Source: Lederbergia lenta NBRC 16444
Lineage (GTDB): Bacteria > Bacillota > Bacilli > Bacillales > Bacillaceae_C
NCBI RefSeq assembly: GCF_001591545.1
Contig: NZ_BCVC01000003.1
Coordinates: 1 to 64,000 of the forward strand
Length of the DNA stretch: 64,000 nt
Reading direction: 5' to 3'
Position numbers and translations under genes: made by a program
Shown: one piece after another, positions 17,931 to 26,832 of the stretch
Position numbering within the stretch: position 1 is the first letter of the stretch
Layout: every line of letters starts with the position of its first letter
The notes under the pieces: model-generated
Database searches by the model: none
Told to the model about the DNA's origin: nothing
Seen by the model: only the letters and a program-made list of their open reading frames with translations

Positions 17931-18920
17931 CTATTTAGGTAAAAATTCATTCGTAAATGCTTTTTCCACATCTATTTCTTTATCAAGTAAATCATTTTCG
18001 AACATCCACTCTGTATAGTTTTTCCATACTTCTAGTTTTTGCTCTCCCCATCTTGGAGCGTCATCTTGATATTTTGGTGCAAGCCACTCTTGGCTTTTTT
18101 TCACAAGCTCCGGATCTAAATCTGGCACAGCTTTTATTAAAATATTTGCAGCATCTTCGTGATTTTCGATAGCATATTCATAGCCTTTGGAAACTGCCGC
18201 CATAAATGCTTTGACTGTATCAGGATCATCTTTGATCATTTTTTCATTCGTTGTGATGACAGGTGTATAATAATCCAGTTTGTCCGTATAATCCGTTAAA
18301 TATATCATGTTAATCTTCTCTCCACGAAGTTCTGCTTCCACACCAGTCCAGGCATAGTATATCCAAGCGAAATCAATATCCCTTTTTACAGCTGTGAAAA
18401 AGTCTGTATCCCCCATATTTACCGTCTCAAGCTGATCAATATCCGCATTTTCGATAGACATGAGCGAAGATAATACTGCTTGCTCAACTGGCGCACCCCA
18501 GCCACCATACGTTTTCCCCTCAAAGTCTTTCGGTGATTGTATACTTTTATTAGCAGGTGAAGCAAAGCCAGATGTATTATGCTGGATGACTGCCCCGATT
18601 GAAACGATTGGTACATCCTGCACCCTTGCTTCTGTAATGCTTTCTTGGTAACCAACGCCAAACTCGGACTTACCTGAAGCGACCAGTTGATCAGCACCAG
18701 CTTCTCCTGGCATAATAATCTCCACATCTAAGCCTTCATCTTTAAAAAAGCCCTTTTCTTTTGCCACATATAATCCGGTATGATTCGTATTAGGAGTCCA
18801 GTCTAATACAACGGATATTTCTTTCAGCTCATCATTCTTCTTACCTTTTTGATCATCTGCATCTGAGCTACAACCTACTAATAACATTAAAACAACCATA
18901 CTAATTAACCACTTCTTCAT
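17931..18920 (-). CDS. thiY: Thiamine-precursor-binding lipoprotein (NMT1/THI5-like)
   Basis: This extracellular lipoprotein (329 aa) has signal MKKWLISMVVLMLLVGC with the Cys at residue 17. The THI5/NMT1 domain follows with VVLDWTPNTNHTGLYVA, KGFFKDEGLDVEI and GVGYQESITEARVQ, the residues typical of pyrimidine-binding ThiY. AGGAGG precedes the ATG. It is the first structural gene after the TPP riboswitch, followed by the DUF77, thiX, thiZ and TatD-like genes. Confidence 0.93.
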   Translation of the reverse strand: MKKWLISMVVLMLLVGCSSDADDQKGKKNDELKEISVVLDWTPNTNHTGLYVAKEKGFFKDEGLDVEIIMPGEAGADQLVASGKSEFGVGYQESITEARVQDVPIVSIGAVIQHNTSGFASPANKSIQSPKDFEGKTYGGWGAPVEQAVLSSLMSIENADIDQLETVNMGDTDFFTAVKRDIDFAWIYYAWTGVEAELRGEKINMIYLTDYTDKLDYYTPVITTNEKMIKDDPDTVKAFMAAVSKGYEYAIENHEDAANILIKAVPDLDPELVKKSQEWLAPKYQDDAPRWGEQKLEVWKNYTEWMFENDLLDKEIDVEKAFTNEFLPK

Positions 18921-18974
18921 TCCTTGAACCTCCTAAAGTAGTAATAGGGAAAAGGAACCGCTAATACGAAAAAA

Positions 18975-19120
18975 ACGCCCAAGGACAAGAACCCGGGCGT
19001 CTGTAAGAACACTCATTAATAAATGAATTGACGTTCCCTTCGCTGGTCTTAACCAGAGCAGGTTCAAAGGGTCAGCATCTTTAGGACACTATCTCAACCA
19101 GCCATACTGGTTCCCCCACA
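18975..19120 (-). promoter_or_regulatory. TPP riboswitch with terminator
   Basis: On the minus strand the THI-element is clear: GGGGGAACC, then TGGTTGAGATAGT, GCTGACCCTTTGAACCTG and GACCAGCGAAGGGAAC (about 19030-19118). A terminator stem ACGCCC / GGGCGT with T-run follows at 18975-19000, 55 bp before thiY. Binding of thiamine pyrophosphate should stop transcription of the whole operon. Confidence 0.95.
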
Positions 19121-19205
19121 TTCCACATATGTATTTCATAGTAATTATAGCAGATTCATAGATTTAAACCAATTTTAGTTTTTTCATAGCGAAATCTCAC
19201 TTATT

Positions 19206-20105
19206 TCAAAAACTATCATTCAATGCTTGATTTAGATTCGGATATTTAAATACATACCCATGGGTATGTGCCTTTTTTGGTAGGACCTGCTGTCCGTTAA
19301 TGAGCATTTCACTCATTTCTCCTAATAAACCTTTGAGTAACCAACTTGGAACAGGTAACCAGTGCGGACGATGAAGAACTATCCCAATCGTTTTTCCAAA
19401 TTCCTTCATTTTCAATGGCTTAGGAGCAGTGACGTTCAATGGTCCGGATATTTCTTGATGCTCGATAGCAAATTGAATCATACCTGCGACATCTGCCACA
19501 TGTACCCATGATACCCATTGCTCCCCAGACCCAATAGTACCACCTACACCAATTTTGTAGGGAAATGCCATAAGTGGAAGAGCACCGTCTTGGCCAAGAA
19601 CAATTCCAAATCGTGCTACCACTGTGCGAACCCCGTACTGTTCGGCTTTCCGCGCTTCCTTTTCCCATTTATTCACAACTGCAGCTAAAAAATCCGTTCC
19701 CGGAGACCCATCTGCCTCTGTAAATGTTTTTTCTTCAGACATGCCATAATATCCGACAGCAGACGCATTCACTAATACTTTTGGTTTCTTCTCCAGTCGA
19801 CTAATGATGCGATTGATTTCCTTCGTTACAATTATTCTGCTTTTTAATATTCGTTCCTTCTTTGACTTCGTCCATCTAAGGCCATTAATCGACTCACCCG
19901 CTAAATTGACGATGGCATCTACTTTACCGAGCTGTTTCTCAGGTTCACTCTGATCAACAAGCCATTGAACAGCACGAAGGCGGTCTGTTTGCTTAATCTT
20001 ATTAGGACTTCTCGTTAAAATTGTCACCTCGTAATCTGTATTCAATAACAGTTCTTGCAAAGCTTTACCTACAAAGCCACTTCCCCCTGCAATAACAATA
20101 TGCAT
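19206..20105 (-). CDS. TIGR01777 family NAD(P)-dependent epimerase
   Basis: This extended SDR protein of 299 aa has an N-terminal Rossmann motif GGSGFVGKAL (residues 7-16), the NLAGESINGLRW segment and the active-site YYGMSEEK. The C-terminal DUF1731-type domain has MLINGQQVLPKKA. The family (YfhF in B. subtilis, SULA in plants) is of unclear physiological role. The start is the ATG after GAGGTGATCACA; the ORF opens earlier at 20156 without support. It is a single gene; no terminator was seen between it and the riboswitch. Confidence 0.9.
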   Translation of the reverse strand: MHIVIAGGSGFVGKALQELLLNTDYEVTILTRSPNKIKQTDRLRAVQWLVDQSEPEKQLGKVDAIVNLAGESINGLRWTKSKKERILKSRIIVTKEINRIISRLEKKPKVLVNASAVGYYGMSEEKTFTEADGSPGTDFLAAVVNKWEKEARKAEQYGVRTVVARFGIVLGQDGALPLMAFPYKIGVGGTIGSGEQWVSWVHVADVAGMIQFAIEHQEISGPLNVTAPKPLKMKEFGKTIGIVLHRPHWLPVPSWLLKGLLGEMSEMLINGQQVLPKKAHTHGYVFKYPNLNQALNDSF

Positions 20106-20254
20106 TGTGATCACCTCGTTACCTTTATCATAAACGAAGAAGAGCCCTAATACCATTGATGAATAGAGTCTTACTTAGATGGAACCATTCACAATTGCTA
20201 ACCTAAGGAAAAATATAAACAATCAGGGAAGGAGTCGTGTTTATAATATTAAAA

Positions 20255-20285
20255 AACCGATCAACACCTATTAGTTTGATCGGTT
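20255..20285 (-). terminator. Terminator of the 154-aa gene
   Basis: The stem AACCGATCAA / TTGATCGGTT has an 11-nt loop and, on the minus strand, is followed by TTTTTTAA. It lies 6 bp past the stop codon. Confidence 0.8.
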
Positions 20286-20291
20286 CATCAT

Positions 20292-20756
20292 TCAAATCAA
20301 TTCAATTGTTTTTAGCTCCGCTTCCGTTTTTTCTTTTAATGTAAAACCTAATCCTTCTAGTTTATCGACAAGGTCTCCACACACTTCGCCCTCGGCGATA
20401 AGAAAGGTTCGATCACGCTCTACTGTTTCTTTTAACGAGGAAAGCATATTGAAAAGCGAAGCTGTCTTTTCATATGCTTCATCTTTAGGTATATCTTGTA
20501 AAAGTGCCGTCGTTTCCTCTTTAACTGGTAAGATCACTAACTCGCAGTCTTGTTCCAATTGTAATAGTTCATTAAAAATGTCCATCTTTTCAAGTGGTGT
20601 TCGCAACGTATAATCAGTTAGTTCGTACACTTTTGTCGTTTCATAATCTATGTTTAAAAATGGTGATGGGTCGCCTTTGATGAAAGCCTTAACTTGAAGA
20701 TTCGATCCTTCTTTTGTTTCTTGATCTTGATTTGATTTCGAAAAAATAGTATTCAT
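20292..20756 (-). CDS. Hypothetical soluble protein (154 aa)
   Basis: No family was recognised. The protein is acidic, with alternating alpha/beta-like pattern: LQVKAFIKGDPSPFLNIDYE near residue 21, a middle rich in Glu and Leu, and a C-terminal LEGLGFTLKEKTEAELK. It has no signal peptide or TM helix. The ATG is preceded by GGGGAGATACAT, a usable RBS, and the gene ends at its own terminator, so it is a monocistronic real gene. Function unknown. Confidence 0.72.
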   Translation of the reverse strand: MNTIFSKSNQDQETKEGSNLQVKAFIKGDPSPFLNIDYETTKVYELTDYTLRTPLEKMDIFNELLQLEQDCELVILPVKEETTALLQDIPKDEAYEKTASLFNMLSSLKETVERDRTFLIAEGEVCGDLVDKLEGLGFTLKEKTEAELKTIELI

Positions 20757-20876
20757 ATGTATCTCCCCTAAATTTTCTTTTACTTATCCATTTCCCCTTT
20801 ATGATAGATGTTTAAACATACATTTTAATATTTAATTAAAACGACCAATCTAGGTGCATCATCCTTATTCACTGAA

Positions 20877-20919
20877 ATCTAAAAATCGCCACTATCTATG
20901 AAAGTGGCGATTTTTAGAT
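20877..20919. terminator. Terminator downstream of larC
   Basis: A perfect 17-bp stem (ATCTAAAAATCGCCACT and its complement) with a 9-nt loop sits 15 bp past the larC stop. Its A/T flanks make it competent in either direction. Confidence 0.88.
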
Positions 20920-20934
20920 TCTATAGGAAAAACT

Positions 20935-22266
20935 TTAGTTACTTCCAGCCCGAAGAGCTGTTTGGTATACTTCTTGAAAAGTTGTATCAAATAACTGTGC
21001 CGCTTTTTTCACGTCTTCATATTCCGGCACTTGTCTTAGCAATTTACCTTTTTTCAGTGCTTGTTTCATCTTAATTGGACCATAAGGTGTATCTACTGTC
21101 ACAATTTCTCGATCTAAAATGCTCCGTGACCAAGTATTTTTCCTCACCCCAAGTGTCGTTGTTTCCTGAAACAGCACATCGCTTAACCGAGCCTCCCGAT
21201 CATTTGGAGCAAGGACGGTGACGAGTGTACCTGGGCGATTTTTCTTCATATAAACCGGAGTGTAATATACATCAAGCGCACCTTCATCCAACAGCTTGTC
21301 CATCACATATCCAAATGCTTCACCTGTCATATCATCAAGTTGGCACTCGAGCACTGTAACTGTTTCCGCATGGCCAGTACTATATTCATTTCCTTGTAAT
21401 AGTTCTCCCACCATCACTCGTAAAACATTGGGTCTACCAGGAATATTTTTTGTTCCTGCTCCATAACCAATTGATGTAACTTTCATCGCAGGCATCGTAC
21501 CGAAAGAATCTGTCTGGCTGACGACAATTCCGGCCCCAGTTGGTGTAGTCAGTTCAAACGGCAAATTACTTGGAGCAATCGGCACATTTTTCAGCATATC
21601 AAGCGTCGCAGGAGCCGGAACAGGATATACGCCATGATCAATGTGAATATGGCCAGAGCCAAGCGGAACATGTGAAGTGACGACCTTTTCAATTTCCAAT
21701 TCTTCAAGGCCAATCGCAGTAGCCACGATATCAACGATCGAATCAACAGCCCCCACTTCATGAAAATGTACGTCTTCAATCGCCATATCGTGAATTTTTG
21801 CTTCCGATTTTGCAATCGGCGCAAAAATCTGTTTGCTCCGCTCTTTCACACCGTGATCTAGCTCTGAATCATCAATCAGTTTGATAATGTCAGCATAGTG
21901 ACTATGAGGGTGATGAGTATGACCTTTATGAGCATGATGATGGTGGTCATGATCGTGAGCATGTATATGGTTATGTTCGTGGGAATCATGTTCATGACTG
22001 TGTCCATCAGCATGGCTATGGCTATGTTCATGTGTAGCGCTATGAGAAGTGTTCTTATGGGAGTGCTCATTAGTGAGAATGACGTCAAACTTCATCGCAC
22101 TAATTCCTTCTTTCATTGCTTTTTTCCAGTCAAGATGATATCCAGACACATTCAGTTTCTTTAATTCGCGTTCGATTCTTTCTGGAGAAGCACCGGCATG
22201 GATTAAAGCACCAACCATCATATCTCCGCTAATTCCCGAAAAACAGTCAATGTACAGAACCTTCAC
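20935..22266 (-). CDS. larC: Nickel-pincer cofactor cyclometallase LarC
   Basis: LarC inserts nickel into the pyridinium bis-thiocarboxylate mononucleotide in a CTP-dependent reaction, the last step of the nickel-pincer cofactor. The protein is one intact 443-aa ORF. In Lactobacillus plantarum larC is split into larC1/larC2 and needs a frameshift. The N-terminus is DCFSGISGDMMVGAL. Residues about 67-123 are a His-rich linker (HEHSHSHADGHSHEH...), a plausible nickel store. The C-terminal half has ECQLDDMTGEAFGYVMDKL and KKNRPGTLVTVL. The GTG start overlaps larB (GTGA). Confidence 0.95.
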   Translation of the reverse strand: MKVLYIDCFSGISGDMMVGALIHAGASPERIERELKKLNVSGYHLDWKKAMKEGISAMKFDVILTNEHSHKNTSHSATHEHSHSHADGHSHEHDSHEHNHIHAHDHDHHHHAHKGHTHHPHSHYADIIKLIDDSELDHGVKERSKQIFAPIAKSEAKIHDMAIEDVHFHEVGAVDSIVDIVATAIGLEELEIEKVVTSHVPLGSGHIHIDHGVYPVPAPATLDMLKNVPIAPSNLPFELTTPTGAGIVVSQTDSFGTMPAMKVTSIGYGAGTKNIPGRPNVLRVMVGELLQGNEYSTGHAETVTVLECQLDDMTGEAFGYVMDKLLDEGALDVYYTPVYMKKNRPGTLVTVLAPNDREARLSDVLFQETTTLGVRKNTWSRSILDREIVTVDTPYGPIKMKQALKKGKLLRQVPEYEDVKKAAQLFDTTFQEVYQTALRAGSN

Positions 22267-23072
22267 TCTTTACATCCCTTTCTTGTCAACGCTGTATCAA
22301 CAGCTGATTCAATCGTATTTGTCATCGTTGCTGCAAAGTATCCTGCCCCAAAGCCATTATCTATATTTACAACAGAAACGCCGCTTGCACAGCTTGAAAG
22401 CATGGCAAGTAATGCTGCAATTCCATTCATACTCGCCCCATAACCTATACTTGTCGGAACAGCAACAACAGGCTTCGAAACAAGTCCACCAACAACACTA
22501 GCAAGAGCTCCTTCCATCCCAGCAACGACGATCACTACGTTGGCACCTTCAATCAATTGCACTTTATTTAAAAGTCGATGCAAACCAGCAACACCGATAT
22601 CGTAGATTCTTTCTATTTTATTTCCCATTAATTCTGCAGTAATTGCTGCTTCCTCTGCGACAGGAAGGTCGGATGTACCAGCGCAAACAACCGCGATATA
22701 ACCTTCCTTCCAGCGTTCTTGATAGCCGGAAGCAATCCAGTGTAATGTTCGGGCAGCTTCATGATAATGAAAAGTATCGTCTGGGTGCAGTCTACGTAAT
22801 TCGGCGATAATATAAACTGCTTTCTCATTAGAAACTCTTGTTGCCAAGACTTTCTGATGATGCTCCATTAGCTTGGTGAAAATCCCCAATATTTGTTCTC
22901 GTGTTTTACCTTCTCCGTAAATTACTTCTGGAAATCCAGTACGTTCCTCACGTTGCAAATCAAGCGTCGCATACCCTAGCGCTTCCTCTGGTTCCAACTT
23001 CTGCATTGCATCTTCTACGGAAATCAAACCTTGTTCGACTTGTTTTAATACATCTTTCAATCCATTGCTCAT
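22263..23072 (-). CDS. larB: Pyridinium-3,5-biscarboxylic acid mononucleotide synthase LarB
   Basis: LarB carboxylates and hydrolyses nicotinic acid adenine dinucleotide, the first step of nickel-pincer cofactor synthesis. The 269-aa protein has a small N-terminal domain with REERTGFPEVIYGEGKT, then a PurE-like domain with VVCAGTSDLPVAEEA and VGGLVSKPVVAVPTSIGYG. The ATG overlaps the larE stop (ATGA) and its stop overlaps larC, so larE-B-C are translated as a unit. Confidence 0.95.
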   Translation of the reverse strand: MSNGLKDVLKQVEQGLISVEDAMQKLEPEEALGYATLDLQREERTGFPEVIYGEGKTREQILGIFTKLMEHHQKVLATRVSNEKAVYIIAELRRLHPDDTFHYHEAARTLHWIASGYQERWKEGYIAVVCAGTSDLPVAEEAAITAELMGNKIERIYDIGVAGLHRLLNKVQLIEGANVVIVVAGMEGALASVVGGLVSKPVVAVPTSIGYGASMNGIAALLAMLSSCASGVSVVNIDNGFGAGYFAATMTNTIESAVDTALTRKGCKE

Positions 23073-23893
23073 ACTATCGTTTCCTCTTTCAACACTTCAT
23101 TCATACTCCCTGAACGATATCCTTGCAAATCAAGAGCCACATAAGAAAACCCGAATGATTTTAAAGCACGAGATATCGCTTCATGTTGTTCCACAACTCT
23201 TAACATATCTTGCTTATCTACTTCAATACGCGCCACTTGATCATGGTGGCGAACTCGAACTTGATATAATCCAATTCCTAACAAGAAATCTTCAGCTAAA
23301 TCAAGCTGATTCAGTTTTTCTCTTGTAATTACTGTGCCATATGGAATTCTCGATGATAAACATGCGAATGATGGTTTATCCCATGTTCTTAATCCCATCT
23401 CTTTAGAAAGTTCTCTAATTTCTTCCTTGTAAAAGTCCGCTTCTTGAAGTGGACTCCGTACACCAAGGGCTCGTGCAGCATCCATTCCAGGACGGTGTTC
23501 ACCTAAATCATCCATAATAGAACCGTCTACAATCGTATAACGATCCCCATATGTTGTTATTAGCTCTAATAAATGATTATATAATCCATTTTTACAATGG
23601 AAGCATCGATTGGAATCATTTTTAACAAACTCCGCATTAGCAAGCTCACTTACCCTTGTTTCTATATGCTCCACCTTTAATTCTGCCGCCAGACTCTTAG
23701 CAAGTTGGAACTCCCGATCAGGAAATGTATCAGAAGCTGCAGTGACAGAAATCAAATTATCACCAAGTGCTTCTTTTGCAACGGCTAGAAGAAAAGTACT
23801 ATCAACTCCTCCTGAAAAAGCCACTAATACATTATCCATTTCTTTCAATATATTTATTAATTTTTCCTTTTTTTGCTGTAATATCAGTTTCAT
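23069..23893 (-). CDS. larE: ATP-dependent sulfur insertase LarE
   Basis: LarE adenylates the LarB product and inserts sulfur to give the bis-thiocarboxylate. The PP-loop SGGVDST is at residues 27-33 and PSFACLSSRIPYG at about 174-186. Its Cys178 sits where the sacrificial cysteine of the characterised L. plantarum enzyme lies. Two more cysteines form RCFHCK (97 and 100). Three cysteines of this kind would also suit an iron-sulfur-type LarE, which cannot be decided here. GAGGAGG precedes the ATG. Confidence 0.94.
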   Translation of the reverse strand: MKLILQQKKEKLINILKEMDNVLVAFSGGVDSTFLLAVAKEALGDNLISVTAASDTFPDREFQLAKSLAAELKVEHIETRVSELANAEFVKNDSNRCFHCKNGLYNHLLELITTYGDRYTIVDGSIMDDLGEHRPGMDAARALGVRSPLQEADFYKEEIRELSKEMGLRTWDKPSFACLSSRIPYGTVITREKLNQLDLAEDFLLGIGLYQVRVRHHDQVARIEVDKQDMLRVVEQHEAISRALKSFGFSYVALDLQGYRSGSMNEVLKEETIV

Positions 23894-23987
23894 CTTTCAT
23901 CCTCCTCTCGCCCTTAGCTGCTTCAGTCCCTAGACAGAAGTCCAAGTACTTTTGCGTCTCATAGGGGCTGGACCAAAACCTATGGTA

Positions 23988-25160
23988 TTAAAATGTTGGT
24001 CCAATTCTCCAGATGCCGAAGTCATGCTGCTTTAAGATTTCTGATTTAGTTAATTTCCCTGATGATACTGATTTTATTTCGTCAAATATAAATTGACCAA
24101 CTGTTTGAACCGTTTCTTTGCCGTCAATAATTGTTCCAGCATTTACATCCATATTATCATTCATACTCTCGAACATTGGCGTGTTAGTTGATATTTTTAT
24201 CACTGGTGCGATTGGTGATCCGGTTGGAGTCCCGCGTCCCGTTGTAAATAATACGACTTGTGCTCCTCCAGCAACCATACCTGTAAGTTGTTCAATATCC
24301 TGTCCAGGAGTATCCATCCATACAAGACCCTTTTTAGTTGGAATCTCCGCATAGTCTACTAACTCTTGGAGCGGACTCGTACCTGATTTCGTTGATGCTC
24401 CAAGGGACTTCTCCTCAAGTGAACTTAAACCGCCTTCAATATTTCCAGGTGTTGGATTACCAGTACGAATATCGACACCCATCATAAGCGCCCTACCTTC
24501 AGCTTGCTTAATGACCTCATATACTCGTTCAACCGTTTTATCATCTGCTGCTCGATTTGCAAGCAAATGCTCTGCACCAATTAATTCAGTCGTTTCCGCT
24601 AATATAGCAGTACCTCCAGCTTCCACAATTAAATCACTTACATGTCCCACGGCAGGATTTGCAGATAATCCAGAACATGCATCTGACCCACCGCATTCTG
24701 TACCAATAATCAATTCACTGACTGGGAATTGCTCTCTCATCACAGCAGAAGCATCCTGGACCATTTTTGCTGCAATTTTTGCTCCATTAGCAATCGTTTG
24801 CAATGTTCCTCCATTCTCTTGAATAGAGACAACTTCTACAGGCTTTCCACTTTTGGCAATTTCCTCCGCAACACTTTTGGCTTGATGGGTCTCACATCCA
24901 AGTCCAAGAACAACCACACCATATACATTCGGATTAAGACCAATTCCTAAATATGTCCGGAATGTTTGCTCGTAATCGTCCCCCACTTGTGTACAACCAT
25001 GCTGATGAATGAAACTGACTGTCCCATGAACAAGTTGCGTGATCTGATGCGCTGCCTGAGTGGCACAAGTAATAGTAGGTAAAATTAAAACATGATTACG
25101 TACACCTACTTTTCCGTCCGGCCTTCTATATCCCCAAAACATCTGTTGTTCATTCTGCAC
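23988..25160 (-). CDS. UxaA-type dehydratase, large (catalytic) subunit
   Basis: This 390-aa protein is the C-terminal catalytic part of the altronate/galactarate dehydratase family, with GYRRPDGKVGVRNHVLILPT at the start and GTECGGSDACSGLSANPA around residue 175. Relatives dehydrate sugar acids (UxaA, GarD) or split sulfolactate (SuyB). It starts with GTG after GGGGGG and overlaps the small subunit gene by 11 nt. Its place between larA and larE points to a substrate shared with the LarA homologue. Iron-dependent catalysis is family knowledge; the substrate is open. Confidence 0.88.
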   Translation of the reverse strand: MQNEQQMFWGYRRPDGKVGVRNHVLILPTITCATQAAHQITQLVHGTVSFIHQHGCTQVGDDYEQTFRTYLGIGLNPNVYGVVVLGLGCETHQAKSVAEEIAKSGKPVEVVSIQENGGTLQTIANGAKIAAKMVQDASAVMREQFPVSELIIGTECGGSDACSGLSANPAVGHVSDLIVEAGGTAILAETTELIGAEHLLANRAADDKTVERVYEVIKQAEGRALMMGVDIRTGNPTPGNIEGGLSSLEEKSLGASTKSGTSPLQELVDYAEIPTKKGLVWMDTPGQDIEQLTGMVAGGAQVVLFTTGRGTPTGSPIAPVIKISTNTPMFESMNDNMDVNAGTIIDGKETVQTVGQFIFDEIKSVSSGKLTKSEILKQHDFGIWRIGPTF

Positions 25161-25452
25161 TTATATCCCCCCTGCCGCGCGTCCCTTCAAGATTATGGAC
25201 ATGGACGTGCTCTCCTTTTGCAATTTCACAAGATGCAATACCAATGACTTCCCCATATTTGAAAATTTTTTCCCCTTTAGTAATTAAATTTAACGCAAAT
25301 TTATGTCCAAATGGAATCGGTTGTAAAAGTTCAATCTCATATTCTTTATTTCCAAAAACGGCTGAAACAAGAGAATGCCTGTCCACATTTGCTAAAACCG
25401 TCGCTACATTATCCTTCTCATTCATTAAGACAGCCGAAAATTTTTGCGACAT
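25150..25452 (-). CDS. UxaA-type dehydratase, small (SAF-domain) subunit
   Basis: This 100-aa SAF-domain protein corresponds to the N-terminal domain of altronate dehydratase, here a separate gene. It has NEKDNVATVLANVD, IPFGHKFAL, GEVIGIASCEIAKGEHVHVHN and the tail EGTRGRGD typical of the domain junction. The start is the ATG of MSQKFSAV with GGAGG 10 nt upstream; the in-frame GTG at 25470 overlaps the RBS. The split organisation also occurs in SuyA/SuyB sulfolactate lyase. Confidence 0.88.
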   Translation of the reverse strand: MSQKFSAVLMNEKDNVATVLANVDRHSLVSAVFGNKEYEIELLQPIPFGHKFALNLITKGEKIFKYGEVIGIASCEIAKGEHVHVHNLEGTRGRGDISAE

Positions 25453-25563
25453 CTTCGGTACTCCTCCCACATTGATCTTCTCTATCTATATCCTAAAGAT
25501 ACCATAAACCGCCAAAAGTTTAAATAAGTTGGGGAGTCAAATTAAAGAATAGTAATATAAATT

Positions 25564-26832
25564 TTATTCTTCTGAATCCACATAAGGTATTGTAAGTGGA
25601 CCTAATGGAAGCACTGCAATCGTCATATTCTCTCCATACTTCTCTTTTAGTTCCTCTAATGTTTGTTCCATATTATGTGTAGGTTTTAACATCGCTTGTG
25701 TTACTTGTTCATCTGTCAACATAGAATAAACATACACATCCGCCCATACTTGGACCACAGCTTGTTTCTGAACTTGCCACTGATCAAACTTTTTAAATTC
25801 CGGATCATTAATTAAGTCCAATATTTCTTGAGGAGAACTTGCGAGTTGCAATATATCCCCGTAATTACCATGGTCTGGGATACCATCCGAGCATTCAGAA
25901 GCTACAATAATAGTGCCACCTTTCTTAACGACCTTGTGGGCAGCACTCATACCTTTAACCGCTTGATATAAGTTTTGATCTAATGGATAACCAGAATTGG
26001 ATGTGATGACTACATCAAACCGTTCCTCACATTTAGTCATGGCATGTTCTTTTGCATATGCACAGCCCTTATCATGAGCTTCAATCAATTCTCCAGCGAA
26101 TACATTTGTTATTTGCTTGTCCCGATTCAATGTTACATTCAACATAAAATGAGGCTTACACATCATATTGATTTCACGGGTCATATCTTGCAATGGATTA
26201 TTCACCATATTTCCCCAAGTCGATAATGGATCACCAATCATACGCGCATTGTGGAAGGTCATGATTGTTTCGATACCTGCAATCCCAGGCATAATCCCTT
26301 TTGGACCGCCAGAAAAGCCCGCAAAAAAATGGGGCTCAATAAACCCAGTAACAATCCTGAAATCTGCTTCTACGTACTCTTTATTCAAATAGACGTCACA
26401 ACCAAATTTACTATGTCCTACATTGATCAGCGTCTCTTTATCATGACAATGATTATTAATGATTCTAATGTTATCTACAATCCATTCCCCAAGCATTCCA
26501 ACAAACTCTTCTCTCGTTTGATCTCGATGTGTCCCTGTTCCATTAATAATAACGAAGTTCTCCAATGGAACATGATCTAATTCTTTTATTAAAGCTGGGA
26601 CAAGTTTTTCATTTGGTGTTGGGCGAGTAATATCACTTATAACGATTGCCACTTTATCTGTCGCTTTTACCATTCTCGTTAAAGGTTGCGAGCCAATTGG
26701 ATTTGACAAGGCATTTTTAAGCGCCTCCATTTCATCCGAAACTCCTGGCAAATTCTTTGGTTCAAGGATCAACGCATCCTCTGGTAGATTAATAGTTAAA
26801 TTTTCTTTTCCATATAATAATGTTGTTTTCAT
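25564..26832 (-). CDS. larA: LarA-family nickel-pincer racemase/epimerase
   Basis: This 422-aa homologue of lactate racemase has the catalytic set. His102 is in GTGTHRDQT, His168 and Lys178 in EPHFFAGFSGGPKGI, and His194 in TFHNAR. The spacings 66, 10 and 16 equal those of L. plantarum LarA His108/His174/Lys184/His200, so cofactor attachment and two-base catalysis should be intact. LarA relatives act on several 2-hydroxy acids. Next to KdgT-like, glycerate kinase and UxaA genes a sugar acid or glycerate is more likely than lactate (inference). The RBS is GAAGGGAG. Confidence 0.93.
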   Translation of the reverse strand: MKTTLLYGKENLTINLPEDALILEPKNLPGVSDEMEALKNALSNPIGSQPLTRMVKATDKVAIVISDITRPTPNEKLVPALIKELDHVPLENFVIINGTGTHRDQTREEFVGMLGEWIVDNIRIINNHCHDKETLINVGHSKFGCDVYLNKEYVEADFRIVTGFIEPHFFAGFSGGPKGIMPGIAGIETIMTFHNARMIGDPLSTWGNMVNNPLQDMTREINMMCKPHFMLNVTLNRDKQITNVFAGELIEAHDKGCAYAKEHAMTKCEERFDVVITSNSGYPLDQNLYQAVKGMSAAHKVVKKGGTIIVASECSDGIPDHGNYGDILQLASSPQEILDLINDPEFKKFDQWQVQKQAVVQVWADVYVYSMLTDEQVTQAMLKPTHNMEQTLEELKEKYGENMTIAVLPLGPLTIPYVDSEE

